DNA from: Nonomuraea cypriaca
GTDB lineage: Bacteria; Actinomycetota; Actinomycetes; Streptosporangiales; Streptosporangiaceae
Direction of reading: 5' to 3'
DNA: 43,199 nucleotides
Assembly: GCF_015645445.1 (NCBI RefSeq)
Contig: NZ_JADOGI010000081.1
Span: 1-43,199 of the forward strand
The notes below the pieces were generated by a model. The model was not told the DNA's origin. It ran no database searches and saw only the letters and a list, made by a program, of their open reading frames with translations. Positions within the stretch are counted from its first letter, which is position 1. Every line of letters begins with the position of its first letter. Below are positions 1-9,266 of this stretch, piece by piece. The translations under genes were made by a program, and so were the position numbers.

Positions 1-48
1 GGGCTCGGGGCAGGGTCTGAGACCGAGGCGGGAGCGGCCTCTGAGCGC

Positions 49-1686
49 GTGGCAGACGCCCGGCCCGAAGAGGACGGTCCCGGAGAGGACGTTCCCGATG
101 GGGACGGTCCCGGTGGGGGCGCGACGGCAGTCGTGGCGCGCGACGGCGCGAGCGACGCCGGGCGGGAGTCGCGGTGGACGCTCCTGGCCCGGGTGGCGGC
201 GGCCGTGGCCGGCGGGATCACCCTGTTCGCCGCGTTCCCGCCGCTCGACTGGTGGTGGTGCGCGCCGCTCGGCATAGCCATGATCGCCGGCTCGCTCCAC
301 GGCGCCCGCCCGCGAAGGGCCGCCTGGCTCGGCTACCTGGGCGCCGCGGTGTTCCTGTTCCCCACCCTCGCCTGGGTGCGCACCATCGGCGACGACGTCT
401 GGTTCATGCTGGTCGGCGTGGAAAGCCTGTTCTACGCCGCCATGGCCGCCCTGGCCGCGCTGGTGTTCAGGCTGCCCGCGGGGCCGCTGTGGTTCGGCGG
501 GCTGTGGGTGGCCATGGAGTGGGCCCGCGGCCTGGTGCCGATCGGCGGGTTCCCGTGGGCGCGGGCGGCGTTCAGCCAGGGCGAGTCGCCGTTCACCTCC
601 TACGCGGCGCTGGGCGGCGTGCCACTGGTGTCCTTCGCCGTCGCCTTGTGCGGCGCGTTGCTGGCCCACGCGGCGCTGGCCCGCCGCGAGAGCGGGCCGC
701 CGCGAGCCGCCGTGGCGCGCGGGGTCGTCCCCGTGGCACTGGCCCTGGCCGTGCCGCTGCTGAGCCTGGCGATCCCCAGGCCGGGGGACGAGGGCCGCAC
801 CATCAACGTCGGCATCGTGCAGGGCAACGTCCCGGGCCGCGGCATGTACGCCCTCGGCGACGAGCCCGCCGTCGTGCTGAAGAACCACGCCAACGAGACC
901 AAGCGCCTGGCCCAGGCCGTACGCGAGGGCAAGCTGCCCAAGCCCGACATCGTCGTCCTCCCGGAGAACTCGACCGACATCGACCCCTACCGCGACGAGT
1001 ACGCCAGGCAGATCATCCACGACTCCGTGCGCGACGTCGGCGTCCCCACGCTGGTCGGCGCGGTGGTCGCGATCGGCGACGATCGCCGTGCCACCCGCAG
1101 CCTCGTGTGGGACCCGGTGACCGGGGCGGGCGACTACTACGACAAGCAGCATCTGGTGCCGTTCGGGGAGTACACCCCGTTCAAGGAGATCGTGCTGGCG
1201 CTGTGGGAGCGGGCCAGCCTGGTCGGCAGGCAGTCGGTCGCCGGCGACCGGCCGGGCGACCTGAAGCTGGGGCCGGTCACGATCGGCGCGGTCAACTGCT
1301 ACGAGGTGGCCTACGACGGCACCGTGCGCGAGACCGTGCGGGCCGGCGGCACCCCGCTCGTGGTGCAGACCAACAACGCCTCCTACGCCGAGTCCAACCT
1401 TCCGCCGCAGCAACTGGCCATGTCCAAGCTGCGGGCGGTCGAGCACAACAGGGCCGTCGTCACCGCCGCCACGACGGGCATCTCGGCGTACGTCACGCCT
1501 GACGGTAAGGTCTCCTGGCAGACCCGCGAGCTGGTCGCGGACATGAACGTGGTCAAGGTGCCCGTACGCACCCAGGAGACGATCGCGACGAAGGTGGGGG
1601 CGCTTCCTGAGTGGGCATTGATGGTGATGGGAGCGGCGGCCGCCGGGCTCGCCGCGTGGCGTGGCAGGCGACGAGCGACCGGATGA
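49..1686 (+). CDS. lnt: Apolipoprotein N-acyltransferase (Lnt)
   Basis: Membrane enzyme that N-acylates the lipid-modified N-terminal cysteine of lipoproteins. The N-terminal ~45 residues are acidic, Gly-rich and probably cytoplasmic. About six hydrophobic segments follow up to roughly residue 245, then a nitrilase-fold domain. The expected catalytic triad is visible: Glu306 in VVLPENSTD, Lys366 in YDKQHLVPFGEYTPF and Cys417 in AVNCYE. A last hydrophobic helix sits near residues 520-537. The length (545 aa) is normal for the family. The GTG at 49 was chosen, but the frame is open to the window edge, so the true start could lie upstream. The stop is 13 nt before ppm1, so the two are probably co-transcribed; in mycobacteria the Lnt and Ppm1 activities are physically linked or fused. 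Family assignment is firm; the start is not. Confidence 0.9.
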   Translation: MADARPEEDGPGEDVPDGDGPGGGATAVVARDGASDAGRESRWTLLARVAAAVAGGITLFAAFPPLDWWWCAPLGIAMIAGSLHGARPRRAAWLGYLGAAVFLFPTLAWVRTIGDDVWFMLVGVESLFYAAMAALAALVFRLPAGPLWFGGLWVAMEWARGLVPIGGFPWARAAFSQGESPFTSYAALGGVPLVSFAVALCGALLAHAALARRESGPPRAAVARGVVPVALALAVPLLSLAIPRPGDEGRTINVGIVQGNVPGRGMYALGDEPAVVLKNHANETKRLAQAVREGKLPKPDIVVLPENSTDIDPYRDEYARQIIHDSVRDVGVPTLVGAVVAIGDDRRATRSLVWDPVTGAGDYYDKQHLVPFGEYTPFKEIVLALWERASLVGRQSVAGDRPGDLKLGPVTIGAVNCYEVAYDGTVRETVRAGGTPLVVQTNNASYAESNLPPQQLAMSKLRAVEHNRAVVTAATTGISAYVTPDGKVSWQTRELVADMNVVKVPVRTQETIATKVGALPEWALMVMGAAAAGLAAWRGRRRATG

Positions 1687-1699
1687 GGAACGACTGACC

Positions 1700-3142
<1,443 letters not shown>

Positions 3143-3144
3143 CA

Positions 3145-3184
3145 GGGCCGGCGGCTCGAAGAAAAACCCCCGAGCCGCCGGCCC
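3145..3184. terminator. Bidirectional terminator between fxsA and rbpA
   Basis: Perfect 14-bp inverted repeat, GGGCCGGCGGCTCG at 3145-3158 and its complement at 3171-3184, with a 12-nt loop. An overlapping alternative stem pairs AAACCCCC (3163-3171 area) with GGGGGTTT (3185-3192 area) and would give U-rich or A-rich flanks on both strands. It lies three bases after the fxsA stop and ahead of the rbpA stop on the other strand, so it can serve both convergent transcripts. Confidence 0.75.
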
Positions 3185-3207
3185 GGGGGTTTCACCGTGA
3201 GAAGATG

Positions 3208-3552
3208 TCAGGCGCTCTTACGACGCTGAGCCCGCAAGACCGCGAGCCGCTCGTTGAGCACCTCCTCCAAGTCCTCGATGGACCGCCGCTCCAGGAGCAT
3301 GTCCCAGTGTGTCCGAGGGGGCTTCGTCTTCTTGGACTCCGGCTGCTCGCCGTCCACGCGAACCGCGGTCACGCCGCACATGCGGCACTCCCAGGTCGCG
3401 GGAATCTCGGCCTCGGCGGCAAGCGGAACCTCGAAGCGATGGCCCTTGGGACAGGTGTAGGACACCTCCTGGCGTGGGGCCAGATCCGTGTTACGGTCGT
3501 TCTCGTAGCTGGTTGCCCCGAGCCGGGTGCCACGAAGCGCGCGCTCGCCCAT
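3208..3552 (-). CDS. rbpA: RNA polymerase-binding protein RbpA
   Basis: Actinobacterial transcription activator that binds RNA polymerase and the principal sigma factor and stabilises the open complex. The 114-aa product has the RbpA core with a zinc-type site: Cys34-x3-His38 (YTCPKGHRF) and Cys56-x2-Cys59 (WECRMCG). A basic linker (KKTKPPRTHWDM) and a helical C-terminal sigma-interaction domain (ERRSIEDLEEVLNERLAVLR) follow. The start ATG at 3552 was chosen because the conserved MGERALRG N-terminus begins there; the open frame extends 34 codons further upstream without family similarity. It is monocistronic, with a terminator behind it and a SigR-type promoter about 50 bp upstream, as known for rbpA in Streptomyces. 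Confidence 0.95.
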   Translation of the reverse strand: MGERALRGTRLGATSYENDRNTDLAPRQEVSYTCPKGHRFEVPLAAEAEIPATWECRMCGVTAVRVDGEQPESKKTKPPRTHWDMLLERRSIEDLEEVLNERLAVLRAQRRKSA

Positions 3553-3609
3553 GTCTAAATGCCTCCTACAGGGCCCCCATACGTGGGGGGTCTGTCTCCC
3601 ACGGTGTCT

Positions 3610-3635
3610 AACGCTTGGTACCGTGATGGGATTCC
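3610..3635 (-). promoter_or_regulatory. SigR-type promoter of rbpA
   Basis: On the minus strand GGAAT (3635-3631) is followed after exactly 18 bases by GTT (3612-3610). This matches the published SigR (thiol-oxidative stress sigma factor) consensus GGAAT-N18-GTT base for base. A transcript would begin near 3603 and leave a 5' leader of about 50 nt before the rbpA ATG at 3552. rbpA is an established SigR target in Streptomyces coelicolor, so both sequence and context agree. Confidence 0.75.
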
Positions 3636-3693
3636 CATCCGCGAGGTGATCCAATCGCGCTTGGGGCCTCGGTTCTTCACAGACCCCGCTGAT

Positions 3694-4305
3694 TCAGCGA
3701 ATCGCGCGCCGTCGCCCGGCCCCGGACAGGGCCGCCGCCAGCCACAATCCGCCGATCATGACGAGAGCGCCGTGCGCGATCCGCAGCGGATACGGGCCGA
3801 AGAACTGCGGGATGAACAGCACGAACCCGGCCGCCAGCGCCAGTCCGCTCCACCTGTGCAGGGTGCCGGACCGCCACACCGAGATCGCGGCCATGATCGT
3901 GCCGGCGGCCAGCAGGAGCAGCCCGGCGGCGAACATGCCGATCGCGACGCCCCCGTATCTGAACTGCTCGGCCAGTTCCATCAGCGCGGGAGCCTGGTCG
4001 CGCAGGGAGCGCTGGGCGATGACGTTCAGCCCGAAGTCCTCGGCGCCGTAGTACGGCAACGTCAGCCCCGCGCCGATCCAGGTCACGACCGCCGCGCGCA
4101 GCGAGAGCCGGTCGCCGAGCACCTGGTGCAGCCCGAGCACGGCTAAGCCGAGCAGGACGAATCCGGCCATGGCGGCGGCGTGCCCGGCGACCCACGCCGT
4201 GGAGGCCATGGCGGCGGCGTCGTCCGTGGAGGGGCGGATCACCGGATAGAGGAAGAACAGGACGCCGCCGGCCGCGAAGGCGGCGGAAGTGAGCCGGGAA
4301 GCCAT
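3694..4305 (-). CDS. Hypothetical integral membrane protein, 203 aa
   Basis: I cannot name a function. Six hydrophobic segments are visible: LTSAAFAAGGVLFFLYPVI near residue 5, AWVAGHAAAMAGFVLLGLAVLGL near 40, AAVVTWIGAGLTLPYYG near 70, IGMFAAGLLLLAAGTIMAAI near 120, LALAAGFVLFIPQFFG near 155, and LVMIGGLWLAAALS near 180. The loops are short and the tail is basic (GAGRRRAIR). There is no signal peptide cleavage motif and no catalytic signature. It stands alone on the minus strand, 118 bases from the next minus-strand gene. Two strong palindromes just upstream of its start (4340-4388) suggest control by a dimeric repressor, possibly of the TetR type, but no such gene adjoins it. Confidence 0.7.
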   Translation of the reverse strand: MASRLTSAAFAAGGVLFFLYPVIRPSTDDAAAMASTAWVAGHAAAMAGFVLLGLAVLGLHQVLGDRLSLRAAVVTWIGAGLTLPYYGAEDFGLNVIAQRSLRDQAPALMELAEQFRYGGVAIGMFAAGLLLLAAGTIMAAISVWRSGTLHRWSGLALAAGFVLFIPQFFGPYPLRIAHGALVMIGGLWLAAALSGAGRRRAIR

Positions 4306-4339
4306 CGGTGCTCCTTGGAAGAGTGCGTCGCTCTAATGT

Positions 4340-4388
4340 GAGAGCAATGCTCTCGTCGCAGCGCACCAATGTCAAGAGCAGTGCTCTC
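4340..4388. promoter_or_regulatory. Twin operator-like palindromes upstream of the membrane-protein gene
   Basis: Two copies of the same palindrome lie 35-83 bases upstream of the start at 4305. GAGAGCA-a-TGCTCTC occupies 4340-4354 (7-bp arms, 1-nt centre) and AGAGCA-g-TGCTCT occupies 4375-4387 (6-bp arms). Centres are 34 bp apart, about three helical turns, so two dimers could bind one face of the DNA. The sequence is AT-richer than its surroundings. The cognate protein is unknown. Confidence 0.5.
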
Positions 4389-4423
4389 GCTTTCGAGCGG
4401 CGTTTCCTCCGGCGAGCGGCGCT

Positions 4424-4933
4424 TCAGGAGTGGCGTCGGCGGGTCAGGAGGGGAACCAGCGTTCTGTCGCCGAGCCTGGTCATCGCCGCCAGCGGCTTGA
4501 CGGCCGCGCCGGCCAGCAGCGGCAGGCCGGGCCTGCCCGTGGCCCTGGCCAGTGCTGGGACGAGCGCGGCCATCATCGCGGTCAGTGCCGGCAGCGGCCG
4601 GATCCACATGGTGATCTCCTCGATGAGCCCGTCCCCGTCGATCCGGACGAGCGCCGCCTCGTGGATCTCCTGCCGGCCCAGCCGCGCGGTCGCCGTGAGC
4701 GCCCGGGTCCGCTCGTCGCCGATGTCGCTCTGGTAGCGCAGCTCCGACACGACGTCGAACACCACCGAGAACAGCTCCCGCAGCGCCTCCTTGCCCTCGA
4801 ACCCGGCCGTGCCGCTGATGGGGGAGTGGAAGACCACGCCGTCGGCGATCGTGGCCATGAGCGCGTCGACATCGTGCGCCTCGCCCGCCCGCCGGTACGC
4901 CAGCGCGGGTGAGTCCTGAATGTGAACTGTCAT
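4424..4933 (-). CDS. NTF2/SnoaL-like domain protein, 169 aa
   Basis: Small alpha+beta cone-fold protein of the NTF2/SnoaL-like superfamily. The pattern ALAYRRAGEAHDVDALMATIADGVVFHSPISGTAGFEGKEAL is typical of strand-helix segments at residues ~9-52. It continues with DIGDERTRALTATARLGRQEIHEAALVRIDGDGLIEEITMWIRPL, the usual curved sheet. The C-terminal ~50 residues (LTAMMAALVPALARATGRPGLPLLAGAAVKPL) are hydrophobic and extend past the fold, as in several actinobacterial relatives. Substrate and catalytic activity cannot be told. The start ATG at 4933 overlaps an inverted repeat in the divergent gap to the HxlR regulator, which suggests that regulator controls it. Confidence 0.75.
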   Translation of the reverse strand: MTVHIQDSPALAYRRAGEAHDVDALMATIADGVVFHSPISGTAGFEGKEALRELFSVVFDVVSELRYQSDIGDERTRALTATARLGRQEIHEAALVRIDGDGLIEEITMWIRPLPALTAMMAALVPALARATGRPGLPLLAGAAVKPLAAMTRLGDRTLVPLLTRRRHS

Positions 4934-4960
4934 GAGTTCACTTTATCAACTCACTATCCT
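4922..4960. promoter_or_regulatory. Divergent operator/promoter region of the HxlR gene
   Basis: Inverted repeat GTGAACT (4922-4928) / AGTTCAC (4935-4941) with a 6-bp spacer covers the start codon of the minus-strand NTF2-like gene. TATCCT at 4955-4960 is a -10-like hexamer only six bases before the HxlR ATG at 4967, suggesting a leaderless mRNA. On the other strand TAAAGT sits six bases before ATG 4933, suggesting the same. An HxlR dimer bound at the repeat could shut both genes. Confidence 0.4.
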
Positions 4961-4966
4961 GGGTCC

Positions 4967-5446
4967 ATGAACAGGTTCGCTGAGATGCACTGCTCCATCG
5001 CCCAGGCCGCCGGTGTCGTCGCGGAGCCGTGGACGCCGCTGATCCTTCGCGACGTGTTCCTGGGCCTGCGCAGGTTCGACGACCTGGTGGCGGACCTGGG
5101 GATCTCGCGCAACCTCCTGGCCCGCCGCCTGGAACACCTGATCGCCGCCGGAGTCGTGGAGAAGCACCCCTACCAGGAGCGCCCGGTACGCCACGAGTAC
5201 GTCCTCACCGATGCGGGCCGCGACATCGTGCCCGCCCTGCTGACGTTGATGGCGTGGGGCGATCGCTGGTCCACGCCGCCGGGCGGCCCGCCCGCCCTCC
5301 TGGTGCACTCCTGCGGCGAACGCTTCACCCCGGTCGTCACCTGCCCCCACTGCGGCGGCGAGGCCACCGCCGACACGGTGACGGCCGTACGCGGCCCAGG
5401 GGCGGCCCGGGGGCCGGGCACGATGCTCCTCTCGGCGCAGTCCTGA
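4967..5446 (+). CDS. HxlR family winged-helix transcriptional regulator
   Basis: DNA-binding regulator of the HxlR type. Residues ~8-95 form the winged helix: CSIAQAAGVVAEPWTPLILRDVFLGLRRFDDLVADLGISRNLLARRLEHLIAAGVVEKHPYQERPVRHEYVLTDAGRDIVPAL in substance, with the recognition helix at GISRNLLARRLEHL. The C-terminal part has a zinc-ribbon-like pair (CG...CPHCGG around residues 115-130) common in the long HxlR subfamily of actinobacteria. The ATG at 4967 was preferred over the upstream ATG at 4922 because similarity to HxlR starts at MNRFAEMHCS and a -10-like element sits just before it. It is divergent from the NTF2-like gene and convergent with the cupin gene. The effector is unknown. Confidence 0.88.
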   Translation: MNRFAEMHCSIAQAAGVVAEPWTPLILRDVFLGLRRFDDLVADLGISRNLLARRLEHLIAAGVVEKHPYQERPVRHEYVLTDAGRDIVPALLTLMAWGDRWSTPPGGPPALLVHSCGERFTPVVTCPHCGGEATADTVTAVRGPGAARGPGTMLLSAQS

Positions 5447-5500
5447 CGGGGGCTCTCCGCCCTCACCGGCGGCAACCCGGCTGAACGGGCTCCCGCCTGG

Positions 5501-5932
5501 TCACGGGCGAGGGGCTCGGCGGTCCCTGCGCTCTTCGAGTTCTTCGGCGCTCACCGGGATGAGCATCGGCTGCCCGGCCACACCGAACATCGTCACGACG
5601 AACTCGGTTTCGGCGTCCGGCAGGTTGTTGCCGTCCTGGTAGTGGATGACGTCGCCGCCCGGCTCCCAGAACGCCTCTCCGGCCTTGATGACCCGCTGTG
5701 GTTCGCCCTCCAGTTCGAAGATCATCTCGCCTCTGATCAGGTACCCGAACGCGGGGCCGGTGTGGCGGTGCGGCGGGTTGCCCGCACTGCCCGGCGGCAA
5801 GGTGACCAGGATCGTCATCGCCTCGGCGTTGTCGGGTGCCGGGGGCGCCGGCACCGACGAGACGAGGTCCAGCTTCGGCGGCGGAGTGGTCGCGCCGGGG
5901 TTCTCGAGGTGGTGCGCATGTTCGCTGCTCAT
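5501..5932 (-). CDS. Cupin-domain protein, 143 aa
   Basis: Single-domain cupin. Residues ~40-120 carry the two conserved motifs in loose form: PHRHTGPAFGYLIRGEMIFELEG (metal-type His residues, Gly, then the strand) and PGGDVIHYQDGNN. The fold often binds a metal and acts as a small-molecule enzyme or sensor, but no specific reaction can be read here. The start ATG at 5932 overlaps the stop of the upstream reductase gene by four bases (ATGA), so the two are translationally coupled and probably act in the same pathway. The C-terminus is Arg-rich. Confidence 0.82.
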   Translation of the reverse strand: MSSEHAHHLENPGATTPPPKLDLVSSVPAPPAPDNAEAMTILVTLPPGSAGNPPHRHTGPAFGYLIRGEMIFELEGEPQRVIKAGEAFWEPGGDVIHYQDGNNLPDAETEFVVTMFGVAGQPMLIPVSAEELEERRDRRAPRP

Positions 5933-6723
5933 GGGTTCCTTCGTCCTCTCCGGTCGGCTGGGACAGGTGGTGCGGTGATCTTGGTCGAGTGTCGCTTCAG
6001 CCAGTCGGTGTAGTGGGTGGGGGCGATGCGGGCGCCCTTCCCGGCGGTGAGGACGTCGCCGTGGACGAGGGCGTACATGCCGGAGGTGTCGTCGATGATC
6101 ACCGAGCGCCTGTCGCCCTTGGCGGCGAGGGTGATCCGGCCCAGCTCGTCCAGCGGGTACGTGTCAGGCCCGGCCAGGTCGAGGGTGCCGCCCAGGGGTG
6201 GTCCCGCCGCGACCTCGGCGACGGTGGCGGCGACGTCCGCCGCGGCGACCGGCTGGAGAGGGGTGCGAGGCAGGCGGACGGTGTCGTCGCCGGCGGTCCA
6301 GGAAAGGACGGTGTCGATGAACTCCATGAACTGGGTGGCGCGGACGATCGAGTAGGGGACGGGGCCGGCCTTGAGCAGGCCCTCTTGGAGGGTCTTGGCG
6401 CGGTAGTGGTCGAGTTCGGGCACCTGGTCGACGCCGACGATGGACAGGATGACGAAGTGTCCGGCGCCTGACCGCCGGGCGGCGGCCAGCAGGTTGGACG
6501 TCGATGTCTGGAAGAACGCGAGGGAGACGTGGTCGAAGCTCGGGGAGTTGGTCAGGTCGACGACCACGTCGGCGCCGGCCAGCGCCGCGTCCACGCCCTG
6601 GCCGGTGAGCACGTCGACCCCCGTGCGCCGCGAATGCGGCACCGCCTCGTGCCCGGCCGCGTTCAGGTTCTGGACGACCAGTGACCCGATCCGCCCGGTT
6701 CCGCCGATGACCGCGAGCCTCAT
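5929..6723 (-). CDS. NmrA-like NAD(P)-binding SDR family protein
   Basis: Atypical short-chain dehydrogenase of the NmrA/NAD(P)H-binding group, 264 aa. The Rossmann start is MRLAVIGGTGRIGSLVVQNL with the Gly-rich GGTGRIG at residues 7-13. ALAGADVVVDLTNSP and HFVILSIVGVDQVPELDHYRAKTLQEGLL supply the middle strands; a Tyr-x2-Lys (YRAK) is present near residue 127, though many relatives bind the cofactor without catalysis. The C-terminal part (GTLDLAGPDTYPLDELGRITL) resembles substrate-domain segments of this group. It is the first gene of a two-gene unit with the cupin. Short degenerate repeats of a TGAGA-GCC type lie upstream at about 6775-6835. Confidence 0.85.
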   Translation of the reverse strand: MRLAVIGGTGRIGSLVVQNLNAAGHEAVPHSRRTGVDVLTGQGVDAALAGADVVVDLTNSPSFDHVSLAFFQTSTSNLLAAARRSGAGHFVILSIVGVDQVPELDHYRAKTLQEGLLKAGPVPYSIVRATQFMEFIDTVLSWTAGDDTVRLPRTPLQPVAAADVAATVAEVAAGPPLGGTLDLAGPDTYPLDELGRITLAAKGDRRSVIIDDTSGMYALVHGDVLTAGKGARIAPTHYTDWLKRHSTKITAPPVPADRRGRRNP

Positions 6724-6839
6724 GACACCTCCCGCGCTTCGGTGCTACCCGCGCTGAAGGCGCTCATCCGCCCCTGAGAAGCCGCTAAGACGCCGTGAGA
6801 AGCCGTGAGACGCCCCTGAGGCGACCCTGAGACGCCTGG

Positions 6840-8273
6840 TCAGATGCGTTCAGGCACCTCGTTGCCCGCGGCCCGGATGGCCTTGGGCAGGTTCGTCAGG
6901 GCGAGCAGGACGAACCCGACCACGAAGAAAATGATCATGGAGATCATCGCGATGCGATAGCTGTTGGTGAGCTGCAGCGCGATCGTGACCGTCAGCGAGC
7001 CGATGAAGGCCGACCCCTTGTCACTGATCTGCAGCAGGCTGAAGTATTCGGCCTCCCGCCCCTTCGGGATCACCTGCGAGAACAGCGACCGCGACAGCGC
7101 CTGCGTGCCGCCCAGCACGATCGCGATCGCGAACGCCATCAGGTAGAACTGCACCTCCTGCCCCTCGGCCACGAACAGCGCCGCAGCCACGATCATCGTC
7201 CACACCACGAGGCTGGCGAGCACCGTCCGCTTGGTGCCGAATCCGCGGGCCAGCCGGCCCAGCAGGAGCGCCCCGAAGAACGCCACGAACTGCACCATCA
7301 GGATTGCCGTGATCTGCACCGTCTGGTTCAGCTTGAGCGCCTCGGAGGCGAAGGCCGCGCTGTTGCCGATGACCGTCTGCACACCGTCGTTGTAGACCAG
7401 GTACGCCACCAGGAACAGCAGCGTCAGCGGGTATCTGCGCAGCTCCGCCAGCGTACGGCCGAGCTGGCGGAAGCTGCCGCCGACCGAGCGCAGCGCCGTG
7501 CGCTCGTGTGCGGGCACGGGCCGGTTGCGCAGCCGCAGCAGCGGGAAGACGGTGAACGCGGCCCACCACAGGCCCGCGGACAACATGCTGATCCGCACCG
7601 CCATGCCCTCGGACAGGCCCAGACTGGCGTGCTGCAGGAACAGCACCAGGTTGAGCGCCAGCAGCACGCCGCCGCCCAGGTAGCCGATGGCCCAGCCGCG
7701 CGAGGACACCTTGTCGCGCTCGGCCGGGCTGGAGATCTGCGGCAGGAACGAGTCGTAGACCACGACCGAGGACCCGAAGGCCAGGTTGGCCAGGACGAAC
7801 AGCACGCCGCCGAGCATGTAGCGGTCGCCCTCGACGAAGTACAGGCCCATCGTGGCCAGCGCCCCGGCGTAGGCGAAGCCGCCGAGCAACTCCCGCTTGC
7901 GGCCGGTGTGGTCGGCCAGCGCGCCGACGATCGGCAGCGCCACGATCTGCAGGAACACCGCGACCGTCACCATCAGCCCGAAGAACGCGGCCGGCCTGAT
8001 GTCGGCGCCCAGCACGTCGACGTAGCCCAGCCCCGGGCTGGCGGCGGCCAGGCCGTCGAAGTCGGCCACGCACCGGTCGGCGGCCACGCCGGGGAAGTCT
8101 TTGGCGCAGGCCGCCGTCTTGGCGACCGGGATGATGTACGGGCCGAGGAAGACCGAGATGACCGTGGTGTAGAAGGCGGAGTTGGCCCAGTCGTAGAGGT
8201 ACCAGCCGCGCTGCTCGCGCCGGCGCGCTGCGGGGGAGTCGTCGAGGGCCGCGGGGGGTGCGGGTACGGGCAT
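6840..8273 (-). CDS. MFS transporter, UMF1/Atg22-like family
   Basis: Twelve-helix permease of the UMF1 (Atg22-like) group, 477 aa. The family hallmark GWYLYDWANSAFYTTVISVFLGPYIIP is present near residue 22. The MFS loop motif appears as GALADHTGRKRELL around residue 120, and a second-half equivalent at GRLARGFGTKRTVLAS. Hydrophobic segments span the rest. A loop between helices 1 and 2 (AKTAACAKDFPGVAADRCVADFDG) carries two Cys. In fungi Atg22 exports amino acids from the vacuole; the bacterial substrates are unknown. It is the last gene of the long minus-strand run, 120 bases after the glycerophosphodiesterase gene, so it may share its transcript or have its own promoter. Confidence 0.88.
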   Translation of the reverse strand: MPVPAPPAALDDSPAARRREQRGWYLYDWANSAFYTTVISVFLGPYIIPVAKTAACAKDFPGVAADRCVADFDGLAAASPGLGYVDVLGADIRPAAFFGLMVTVAVFLQIVALPIVGALADHTGRKRELLGGFAYAGALATMGLYFVEGDRYMLGGVLFVLANLAFGSSVVVYDSFLPQISSPAERDKVSSRGWAIGYLGGGVLLALNLVLFLQHASLGLSEGMAVRISMLSAGLWWAAFTVFPLLRLRNRPVPAHERTALRSVGGSFRQLGRTLAELRRYPLTLLFLVAYLVYNDGVQTVIGNSAAFASEALKLNQTVQITAILMVQFVAFFGALLLGRLARGFGTKRTVLASLVVWTMIVAAALFVAEGQEVQFYLMAFAIAIVLGGTQALSRSLFSQVIPKGREAEYFSLLQISDKGSAFIGSLTVTIALQLTNSYRIAMISMIIFFVVGFVLLALTNLPKAIRAAGNEVPERI

Positions 8274-8393
8274 GGTGTCGTGTCGCTCCTCTGCGGCCGG
8301 GGGGACCGGACCGCCCTGTGTCGGGGATGGCGGTGCTCGCTGCTATGGGCCGGCTGTCACGGCGCTCTCATGCGGTGCTCACGGGGCTCACCG

Positions 8394-9266
8394 CTACGCG
8401 GCCATGCGGCCGGGATGCCACAGGCTGCGGCGCTCCAGCACCTCGCGCAGGCCGGTGACGTTGTCGGTCATGATGCCGTCCACGCCCAGGTCGAGCAGGC
8501 GCTCCATGCGGGCCGCGTCGTTGACGGTCCACACGTGCACCTGCATGCCGATGGCGTGGGCCGTACGGACCAGGCGGCCGGTGGCCACGCGCAGGCCGCG
8601 GAAGCCGACCGGCACCTGCGCGCACGGGACCCCGGCGCGCGACAGGCGGGCCAGCAGCCGGCCGTAGCCGGAGGTGGCGGCCGCCGCGCGCAGCGCCGCC
8701 ACGCCGCGCGGCCCGAGCGCCGAGCACACGTTCTTGCCGATCGCCGCCCTGGCCAGCACCAGCCGCTCGTCGGAGAAGGAGGTCAGGCAGATCCGGTCAT
8801 GGGAGGCCGTGCGCCTGATCGCCTCGGCCAGCGGGGCGATGGCGGCGGCCTCCTTGACGTCGATGTTGAAGCGGGTCTCCGGCCAGGTGCCGAGGAGGTC
8901 CTCCAGGAGCGGGATCTCGTAGACCCCGCCGATCCTGGCCTGCCTGACCGCCCGGTAGGGCAGCTCGGAGATGCGGCCGCGCTGGTCGGTGACGCGGTCC
9001 AGCGTGTGGTCGTGGAAGGCCACCAGCACGCCGTCGGAGGTGGCGTGCACGTCGGTCTCCAGGTAGGTGTATCCGAGCCGGAGCGCCCGCTCGAAGGCCG
9101 CGATGGAGTTTTCCGCGCCCTCGGCGGCGCCTCCGCGGTGCGCGAAGGCGAGCGGGCCCGGATGGTCGAGAAAAGCGAAGCGGCGGCTGAGCACGTCCAG
9201 AAGTATGCCCTCAGTGAGTTGTTCGTGCGTGAACGTCGGGGTTACGAATCGGCGAGTTTCTGCCAC
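8394..9266 (-). CDS. Glycerophosphodiester phosphodiesterase
   Basis: Hydrolyses deacylated phospholipids to glycerol-3-phosphate and an alcohol. The GDPD barrel starts at AFAHRGGAAEGAENSIAAFERAL (catalytic HRG; Glu of AEN) and continues with YLETDVHATSDGVLVAFHDHTLDRVTD, which holds the metal ligands Glu and Asp and the second catalytic His. The terminal part has WTVNDAARMERLLDLGVDGIMTDN, typical of the family. There is no signal peptide, so the enzyme is cytosolic as predicted. The ATG at 9266 overlaps the end of the TrmH-like gene by 25 bases; a GTG about 24 codons downstream (before LSRRFAFLDHPG) would remove the overlap and is an alternative start. Length from ATG is 290 aa. Confidence 0.85.
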   Translation of the reverse strand: MAETRRFVTPTFTHEQLTEGILLDVLSRRFAFLDHPGPLAFAHRGGAAEGAENSIAAFERALRLGYTYLETDVHATSDGVLVAFHDHTLDRVTDQRGRISELPYRAVRQARIGGVYEIPLLEDLLGTWPETRFNIDVKEAAAIAPLAEAIRRTASHDRICLTSFSDERLVLARAAIGKNVCSALGPRGVAALRAAAATSGYGRLLARLSRAGVPCAQVPVGFRGLRVATGRLVRTAHAIGMQVHVWTVNDAARMERLLDLGVDGIMTDNVTGLREVLERRSLWHPGRMAA

